Origin: Desulfocurvus sp.
GTDB taxonomy: Bacteria; Desulfobacterota; Desulfovibrionia; Desulfovibrionales; Desulfovibrionaceae
Assembly (NCBI RefSeq): GCF_023230885.1
Contig: NZ_JALNWM010000043.1
Span: forward strand, 1-18,599
Direction of reading: 5' to 3'
DNA length: 18,599 nt
Under the pieces are notes generated by a model. It had not been told where the DNA came from. It did no database searches and worked only from the letters and a program-made list of their open reading frames with translations. Positions 13,209 through 18,599 of the stretch are shown here, one piece after another (the first letter of the stretch is position 1; every line of letters begins with the position of its first letter). Made by a program: the position numbers and the translations under genes.

Positions 13209-15739
13209 ATGACGCGAGAGCAGGAGCGCCTGGCGGGGCAGAGCTGCTTGCTGGATATGGAAAGCCTGGTCCACCTGGTGGGCCAGGCGGGAATCGGCGT
13301 GTTCGTCCTCGATGCCCGGGGCCGGGTCTTGCAGGTCAACGCGGCCTGGCTGGCCATGTTCGGCTATGCTGAGCCGGGCCCGGTCCTGGGGCGGCCGCTG
13401 GCGGAGCTGCTGGAGGACGCGGCCCTGGTGGACAGCTGGCTCGGCCAGGAGCCCTCGGCCGGCTGCGAGCTTGCGCACGTCGGGGAGCTGCGCTTTCGGC
13501 GCGCCGACGCCTCGACGGGCCATGCGCTGTACACCGTGTGCCGCAAGCCCGGGGGGCGGCTGGAAGGGCTCCTGGTGGACGTGAGCGCCCGCGCCCGGGC
13601 CGAGGAGCGCCTGCGCGCCGAGGTCGCCCGCCGCGAAAGCGAGCTGGAGGGCGCCGCGCGCGACCTGCTGCGCTACAAGGGCGGCCTGCGCACCCTGCTG
13701 GAAAACACCCGCGAGGCCGTGTTCGTGCACGACACGGACGGGCGCATCGTCGATGTCAACGACGAGATGCTGCGCATGTACGGGGCCACGGCCGACGATG
13801 TCCGTGACGCCGACGTGACGCGCTTCATGAGCGAGGACAACCCGATACAGGATCTCCCGGGCTTCTGGGCGCGGGCCCTGCGCGGCGAGGTGGTGACCTT
13901 TCCGTGGATCGGCAGGCGCCAGGACGACGGGCGCGAGTTCCCGGTGGAGGTGGTCCTGCGCGCCATCGCCATGCAGGAGGGGCAGCTGGTGCTGGCCAAC
14001 GCGCGCGACATGACCGAGGCGGTCAAGGCCCGCGAGCAGCTCGAACTGTTCGGCAAGGTTTTCGAGAACGCCCTGGAGGGCATCACCATCACCGACGCCA
14101 GCGGGACGATCCTGTCGGTGAACCCGGCCTTCACGGCCATCACCGGCTACAGCGCCGAGGAGGCCCTGGGGCAGAATCCGCGCATCCTGCGCTCGGACCG
14201 CCACGACCGCGGCTTTTATCGCGGCATGTGGCAGGCCCTGATCCGCCGGGGCCGCTGGGAGGGCGAGATCTGGAACCGCCGCAAGAGCGGCGAGGTCTAC
14301 CCCGAATGGCTGTCCATCAGCAGCATCCCCGGCAAGGGCCAGGCGCGCTACATCGCCGTGTTCCACGACATTACGGAGATGAAGAACAAGGAGCGCCAGA
14401 TACTCTACCAGGCCAACCATGACCCGCTCACGGGCCTGCCCAACCGGCTGGCCGTGCGCGAGCGCCTGGAGCTGGCCGCCGCGCGGGCCAACCGCACCGG
14501 CAACCGCGTGGCCGCCCTGTTCGTGGACCTGGACGACTTCCGCAACGTCAACGACGCCCTGGGCCACGCCGTGGGCGACGAGATTCTGGTGGAAATGGCC
14601 CGGCGCCTGGAGCCCCTGGTTTCGGGCGGCGACACCCTGGCCCGCCTGGGCAGCGACGAGTTCGTGATCCTGCTCGGCTCCGTGGGCGACGAGAGCGAAG
14701 CCGCGCAACTGGCCGAGCGCGTGGCCAAGCACATGCACCGGCCCTTCCGGGTGCGCGGGCAGGAGATCTTCCTTTCGGCCAGCATCGGCATCGCCTACTA
14801 CCCCGACGACGGCGCCGATCCCGACGAGGTGCTCAAGAGCGCGGACCTGGCCATGTCGCGGGCCAAGGAGCTGGGCAAGAACACCTACTCGCTCTACACC
14901 CCGCAGATGAACGAGCGCGTCAACCGCCGCATCCGCCTGGAGGGCGACATGCGCCGGGGCATGATGCGCCACGAGTTCGAGCCCTTCTACCAGCCCAAGA
15001 TCGACGTGCGCACCGGGCGCGTCACGGGCATGGAGGCGCTCATCCGCTGGCGGCGCGCCGACGGCGCCCTGGTGTCGCCCGGGGAGTTCATCCCCCTGGC
15101 CGAGGAGACCGGGCTCATCGTGCCCCTGGGCGAGCAGTTCAACTTCTCCGTGGCCGGGCAGATGCGCGAGATGCGCGCCCTGGGGCTGGCAGAGGGCCTG
15201 GCCGTGTCCATCAACGTCTCGCCGCGCCAGTTCCAGCAGCACAATTTCGTGCCCCTGCTGCGGGCGACCCTGGAGGCCTCGGGCCTGCCCCGGCGGCCTT
15301 CGAGGTGGAAATCACCGAAACGGCCATCATGACCGACGTGACGCGCACGGCCGCGACCCTGGACGAGCTGCGGGCCCTTGGCCTGTCCGTGTCGGTGGAC
15401 GACTTCGGCACGGGCTATTCGTCCCTGGCCTACCTCAAGCGCTTCCCCATCGACACGCTGAAGATCGACCAGTCCTTCGTGCGCGACGTGACGCGCAACG
15501 AGGCCGATGCGAGCATCGTGGCCACGGTCATCGCCATGGCCCGGACCATGGGCCTGCGCACCGTGGCCGAGGGCGTGGAGACCGCCGAGCAGGCCCGGCT
15601 GCTGGCCCACCTGGGCTGCGACACGTTGCAGGGCTACCTGTTCAGCCGCCCGCTGCCCTACACCGAGTTTCAGGCCTGGGTGCCGGCCTGGCGGGCGCGG
15701 CCCTCCGGGCCCCTGCCCTGGGCGGTCCCGGCGGCCTGA
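13209..15739 (+). pseudogene. PAS-PAS-PAS-GGDEF-EAL c-di-GMP protein, frameshifted within EAL
   Basis: As sequenced, the frame from 13209 stops at 15332 (707 aa), and the rest of the EAL domain continues in another frame to 15739. One extra C in the CCCC run at 15288-15291 would restore an 843-residue protein reading GLPPAAFEVEITETAIM. There is no membrane helix; the domains run: PAS 1 (about 19-125), a coiled-coil-like Arg/Glu linker (128-157), PAS 2 (160-270), PAS 3 (275-395), GGDEF (397-560) and EAL from about 580. The active loop reads RLGSDEF (479-485) instead of GGDEF, and no RxxD inhibitory site precedes it. The EAL side has MEALIRW (608-614) and Asn669 before the shift. All later catalytic blocks lie after it. 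The intact protein would probably sense a signal and break down c-di-GMP. The gene is monocistronic and ends at a strong terminator. Confidence 0.8.
15305..15739 (+). CDS. C-terminal part of the EAL domain, displaced frame
   Basis: This frame carries the second half of the EAL phosphodiesterase: EITETAIM, VDDFGTGYSSLAYLKRFPID with the metal-binding DDFG, LKIDQSFVRD with the catalytic-site Lys, AEGVETAEQ and LQGYLFSRPLP. It is continuous with the upstream protein apart from one base. It is unlikely to be translated separately: the first GTG (15305) has no ribosome binding site and the domain would lack its EAL and Asn strands. Read it as the tail of the gene starting at 13209. Confidence 0.75.
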   Translation: MEITETAIMTDVTRTAATLDELRALGLSVSVDDFGTGYSSLAYLKRFPIDTLKIDQSFVRDVTRNEADASIVATVIAMARTMGLRTVAEGVETAEQARLLAHLGCDTLQGYLFSRPLPYTEFQAWVPAWRARPSGPLPWAVPAA

Positions 15740-15840
15740 TGCCGCGCCTCCGGGCGGCTCCGGCGGCCCGGGCCGTGCCCCTGGGCGGCGTCGGCGACCC
15801 GGGGCCGCCCCTCGCGAGGCCCCTGGCGCCGGGCGACGAA

Positions 15841-15870
15841 AAGGCGGCCCGTCCTGCGACGGGCCGCCTT
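15841..15870. terminator. Bidirectional intrinsic terminator between GGDEF-EAL gene and glnA
   Basis: AAGGCGGCCCGTC (15841-15853) and GACGGGCCGCCTT (15858-15870) form a perfect 13-bp stem with a CTGC tetraloop. On the plus strand it is followed by GTTGTTG, and on the minus strand by TTCG after the terminal TT, giving TTTTCG. It lies 101 nt after the plus-strand stop and 31 nt after the glnA stop, so it can serve both convergent genes. Confidence 0.85.
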
Positions 15871-15901
15871 GTTGTTGCCGTGCGGCGCCGGGGCCGGGCC
15901 G

Positions 15902-18085
15902 CTATTTGATGAACAGCATCTCCTGGTAGCTCGGCAGGGCCCACAGGTCGTCGGCCACCACGCCCTCCAGGGCGTCGGCGTAGGAACGGACCTCGAGCAT
16001 GGCCGGGAGGATCTTCTCGCAGCGGTGCCTGCACTCGTCGAGCAGGGTCTTGAAGTCGTGCTTGGCGATGAGCTTCTCCAGCTCGGCCACGGAGGCCTGG
16101 AGGCCGCGCAGCTTGGCGGTCACGTCCTCCAGGGCGTTGGTCACCGGCTCGATGCCCGCGATCTTCATGTTGGCGCAGGTCTTGGCCAGTTCCATCTGGT
16201 AGCGCACCCCGGCGGGGAATATCTGGGTCTTGGCCATCTTCACGCACAGGGTCGCCTCGGTGGCCACGGTCTTGGCGTACTGTTCGAGGTAGATCTCCTG
16301 GCGGCTGTGCAGTTCGCGTTCGGAGAGCACGCCGTAGGTGGTGAACAGCTTGGCGACCTCGGGGGAGCCGATGACGGGCAGGGCCTCCACGGAGGTCTTG
16401 AAGTTGGGCAGGCCGCGCTTCTTGGCCTCCTTCTGCCAGGCTTCGGAGTAGCCGTCGCCGTTGAAGATCACCGCGCCGTGCTCGACGATGATCTCCTTGA
16501 GCAGCTTCTGCACGGCGGCGTTGAGCTTGGCGGGGTCGCCCTTGGTGGCCTTCTCCAGCTTGGTGGCGACGAAGTCCAGGGACTCGGCGAGCATGGTGTT
16601 CAGCGCCACCTGGGGCCCGGCGATGGACATGTTCGAGCCCACGGCGCGGAACTCGAAGCGGTTGCCGGTGAAGGCGAAGGGGCTTGTGCGGTTGCGGTCG
16701 CCGGCGTCCATGGGCAGCGGGGGCAGGGAGTCCACGCCGACCTCCAGCAGGCCCTTGGTCTTGCAGGACTTGCAGGCGCCGTTCTTGATCTGCTCGAAGA
16801 TGTCGGCCAGCTGCTCGCCCAGGTAGATGGACATGATGGCGGGCGGCGCCTCGTTGGCGCCCAGGCGGTGGTCGTTGCCCGCCGTGGCGACCACGGCGCG
16901 CAGCAGCGCCCCGTGCTTGTGGACCATGCGGATGACCGCCGCGCAGAAGACCAGGAACTGGGCGTTCTCGTGCGGGGTGTCGCCGGGGTCGAACAGGCTG
17001 CCCAGGGTGGCGTTGCCGATGGAGTAGTTCAGGTGCTTGCCCGAGCCGTTGATGCCCGCGAAGGGCTTCTCGTGCAGCAGGCAGGCCATGCCGTAGCGCT
17101 TGGCCACGCTTTTCAGGGTGGTCATGATCATCTGGTTGTGGTCGGTGGCCAGGTTGGAGGTCTCGTAGATGGGCGCGATCTCGAACTGACCGGGGGCGAC
17201 CTCGTTGTGGCGGGTCTTGACGGGCACGCCGAGCTTGTACAGCTCGTGCTCGACCTCGAGCATGAAGGCCAGGACGCGGCGCGGGATGGCGCCGAAGTAG
17301 TGGTCCTCGAACTCCTGGCCCTTGGCGGACTTGGCGCCGAACAGGGTCCGGCCGCACAGCAGCAGGTCGGGCCGGGCGAAATAGAAGTTGCGGTCGACCA
17401 GGAAGTATTCCTGCTCGGGACCGGCGTAGGAGTTGACGCGCTCGCCGTTGTCGTTGCCGAACAGGGCCAGCACGCGGCGGGCCTGCTTGTTCAGGGCCTG
17501 GCCGGAGCGCAGCAGCGGGGTTTTCTTGTCCAGGGCCTCGCCGGTCCAGGAGACGAAGGCCGTGGGGATGCACAGGAAGGTGCCGTTGGGGTTCTCCAGG
17601 ATGTAGGCGGGGCTGGTCACGTCCCAGGCGGTGTAGCCGCGGGCCTCGAAGGTGGCGCGCAGGCCGCCGGAGGGGAAGCTGGAGGCGTCGGGCTCGCCCT
17701 GGACCAGCAGCTTGCCGTCGAACTCGGCGATGGCGCCGCCCTTGCCGTCGGGGGTCAGGAAGCTGTCGTGCTTCTCGGCGGTCAGGCCCGTCAGGGGGAA
17801 GAAGACGTGGCAGTAGTGGGTTGCGCCCTTGGAGACGGCCCATTCCTTCATCGCGGCGGCAACGGGCCCGGCGATGGAGGGGTCGAGCTTTTCGCCCTTC
17901 TCGATGGTCTTGTGGAGCGACTTGTAGATCTCCTTGGGCAGCATCGCGCGCATGACCTTGTCGTTGAACACGTTGGAGCCGAAAAGGTCGGTGGGCTTGG
18001 TCTCGGCGAAGCTCAGGGGCTCGGCCAGCGGCTTGTAGTTGTTGATGGCGGCGATGGCGTTCAGGCGGGCCTGGTATCCACTCAT
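15902..18085 (-). CDS. glnA: Glutamine synthetase type III, 727 aa
   Basis: ATP-dependent synthesis of glutamine from glutamate and ammonium. The length, about 727 residues, and the N-terminal extension identify the GSIII (GlnN) family rather than the roughly 450-residue types I and II. Active-site blocks include GPEQEYFLVD (222-231), with metal-binding glutamates; HNEVAPGQFEIAP (293-305); HEKPFAGINGSGKH (338-351), with the glutamate-site loop; NDHRLGANEAPP (404-415); and DRNRTSPFAFTGNRFEFRA (463-481), with phosphate- and metal-binding residues. The C-terminal helical region, from about 600, is typical for GSIII. The ATG at 18085 has AAGGAG (18094-18099) eight bases upstream. It appears monocistronic. 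Upstream lie a sigma-54-like sequence and a dyad that might give nitrogen-responsive control. No adenylylation site of the GSI type is expected in this family. Confidence 0.95.
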   Translation of the reverse strand: MSGYQARLNAIAAINNYKPLAEPLSFAETKPTDLFGSNVFNDKVMRAMLPKEIYKSLHKTIEKGEKLDPSIAGPVAAAMKEWAVSKGATHYCHVFFPLTGLTAEKHDSFLTPDGKGGAIAEFDGKLLVQGEPDASSFPSGGLRATFEARGYTAWDVTSPAYILENPNGTFLCIPTAFVSWTGEALDKKTPLLRSGQALNKQARRVLALFGNDNGERVNSYAGPEQEYFLVDRNFYFARPDLLLCGRTLFGAKSAKGQEFEDHYFGAIPRRVLAFMLEVEHELYKLGVPVKTRHNEVAPGQFEIAPIYETSNLATDHNQMIMTTLKSVAKRYGMACLLHEKPFAGINGSGKHLNYSIGNATLGSLFDPGDTPHENAQFLVFCAAVIRMVHKHGALLRAVVATAGNDHRLGANEAPPAIMSIYLGEQLADIFEQIKNGACKSCKTKGLLEVGVDSLPPLPMDAGDRNRTSPFAFTGNRFEFRAVGSNMSIAGPQVALNTMLAESLDFVATKLEKATKGDPAKLNAAVQKLLKEIIVEHGAVIFNGDGYSEAWQKEAKKRGLPNFKTSVEALPVIGSPEVAKLFTTYGVLSERELHSRQEIYLEQYAKTVATEATLCVKMAKTQIFPAGVRYQMELAKTCANMKIAGIEPVTNALEDVTAKLRGLQASVAELEKLIAKHDFKTLLDECRHRCEKILPAMLEVRSYADALEGVVADDLWALPSYQEMLFIK

Positions 18086-18122
18086 GTCTGCATCTCCTTG
18101 GTGCGGTATGGGACGTTACCTG

Positions 18123-18139
18123 GGACGGCCGGGCCGTCC
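18123..18139 (-). other. Inverted repeat in glnA leader
   Basis: GGACGGCC (18123-18130) and GGCCGTCC (18132-18139) are perfect 8-bp arms around a single base, 38-54 nt upstream of the glnA start codon. It could be a small leader hairpin or an operator; nothing distinguishes the two. Confidence 0.35.
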
Positions 18140-18170
18140 GGGGCCGACGGGATTCTCTGGTTCCTGCCAC

Positions 18171-18188
18171 TACCAAATAGCGGGCCAA
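18171..18188 (-). promoter_or_regulatory. Weak sigma-54-like promoter sequence upstream of glnA
   Basis: The minus strand reads TTGGCCCGCTATTTGGTA. The GG of a -24 element is followed after 10 nt by GG where sigma-54 promoters have GC. Spacing and most of the -24 block fit; the -12 block (TTGG instead of TTGC) does not. The implied leader is about 75 nt. Confidence 0.25.
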
Positions 18189-18260
18189 CTCGCTGTTCGG
18201 CTTATATTCCGGCTGGCTGTGGCGCAGGGGCGCCTTTGCGCCCGGAGCTGTTTTGCAAAA

Positions 18261-18283
18261 TTGTCATCGAAAGAGTGTGACAA
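18261..18283. promoter_or_regulatory. Dyad TTGTCA-N11-TGACAA upstream of glnA
   Basis: Perfect 6-bp inverted repeats at 18261-18266 and 18278-18283 are separated by 11 nt, inside the only AT-rich patch of the glnA upstream region. They lie about 175-200 nt before the start codon. This has the form of a dimeric transcription factor site; the regulator is unknown. Confidence 0.4.
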
Positions 18284-18599
18284 ACTAGCCCAGAGTTACA
18301 TAAATGTCATCCTTGTCGTTTTTTGGGTCGGAGAGCTTCGGACGCAGGGGCGCGGCGGCCGGAAGAGAAGCGCCCGGGGTCGCGGGGAGGCGCGGGAGGT
18401 CCGGCGCCGGGGCGTGGAACTGCCGCCGTGGCCTGGAGCGCCTGGGCCGGGGCCGGAAGGGGGGCGCGGCCCCGGGGCGCGGGGGCCAGGGCGTCCTGGG
18501 CGTGATCGCCCATCCGGTCAACGGCGCGGCCCGGGCGCGGGGGCGCAGGTATCCCTGCTGAATACCACGGCGGGCTTGCGGCGGCGCGGCCCCGGGCGC

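Larger units (their letters stand above)
18086..18599. other. glnA upstream region, no confident gene, 514 bp
   Basis: Positions 18100-18320 look regulatory, with AT-rich blocks at 18168-18180, 18200-18210, 18251-18283 and 18295-18312. There is a small GGGCGC/GCGCCC stem at 18228-18243. Positions 18320-18599 are extremely GC-rich, and several frames are open by composition alone. On the minus strand one short frame enters from beyond the right edge and stops at 18518-18520, ending PAVVFSRDTCAPAPGPRR. It could be the tail of the next gene but is too short to call. Confidence 0.45.

Noticed and set aside
15288..15294. Programmed -1 ribosomal frameshift in the EAL gene
   Set aside because: The site lacks an X XXY YYZ slippery heptamer, slippage of the CCC codon would mispair, and no strong downstream stem was evident. 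A sequence error or simple mutation is more likely.
18285..18521. Minus-strand frames at the right edge, one ending DPKNDKDDIYVTLG
   Set aside because: The last residues look protein-like, but the rest is a Pro/Arg/Ala stretch in composition-driven open frames. Two other frames are equally open, so no gene can be chosen.
18304..18561. 85-aa plus-strand open frame near the right edge
   Set aside because: There is no ribosome binding site, codon choice at its start (TCA, TTG, TTT) differs from real genes here, and the product is Arg/Gly-rich low complexity.
1..18599. CRISPR arrays, tRNA or rRNA genes, insertion sequences, prophage or toxin-antitoxin genes
   Set aside because: I saw no regularly spaced long repeats, tRNA-like cloverleaf arms, transposase motifs or terminal inverted repeats beyond the hairpins listed.

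Overview
The window is about 70% GC by eye, with strong G/C preference at third codon positions. Its contents are a CheX phosphatase, a type III glutamine synthetase, an AddAB-type recombination module with an interposed DUF523 gene, and a multi-PAS GGDEF-EAL protein. Together with long terminator-like hairpins rich in G-runs and AAAAGG/CCTTTT blocks, this fits a chromosomal stretch of a Desulfovibrio-like member of the Desulfobacterota. That placement is an inference from gene families and base composition, not from a marker gene. I see no rRNA, tRNA, insertion sequence, phage gene or CRISPR array.

Layout, left to right. Positions 1-107 hold a perfect 25-bp inverted repeat and a short 20-bp-period tandem repeat. 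A small unrecognised gene on the minus strand follows (119-412). Next is a tightly packed minus-strand operon, transcribed right to left: EamA-type transporter (7319-8224), addA-like helicase-nuclease (4090-7326), DUF523/TudS-like Fe-S desulfidase (3587-4093) and addB-like nuclease (663-3590). Each downstream gene overlaps the one before it by 4-8 bases. Upstream, still on the minus strand, are an AsmA-family protein (8327-10486), cheX (10590-11069, with its own promoter and terminator candidates) and a secreted family 3 glycoside hydrolase (11169-12887). A 321-bp regulatory region separates that hydrolase from a divergent plus-strand gene, PAS-PAS-PAS-GGDEF-EAL (13209-15739), which carries a single-base frameshift inside the EAL domain. 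A perfect 13-bp bidirectional terminator separates it from the convergent glnA type III gene (15902-18085, minus). The last 514 bp are an apparently non-coding, partly AT-rich glnA upstream region.

How the genes relate. AddA and AddB would form the double-strand-break end-processing helicase-nuclease. AddB has the four-cysteine Fe-S pattern and a PD-(D/E)XK nuclease but no visible Walker A. The DUF523 protein between them also carries the cysteines expected for an Fe-S cluster, so the operon pairs DNA repair with a probable thio-base/nucleoside desulfidase. CheX (CheY-P phosphatase) and the c-di-GMP protein are signalling genes. The hydrolase and the AsmA protein are envelope functions.

I did not find a clearly new multi-gene system. 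The observations most worth checking are the addA-DUF523-addB arrangement, the EAL frameshift, and the regulatory motifs upstream of glnA and in the 12888-13208 divergent region.
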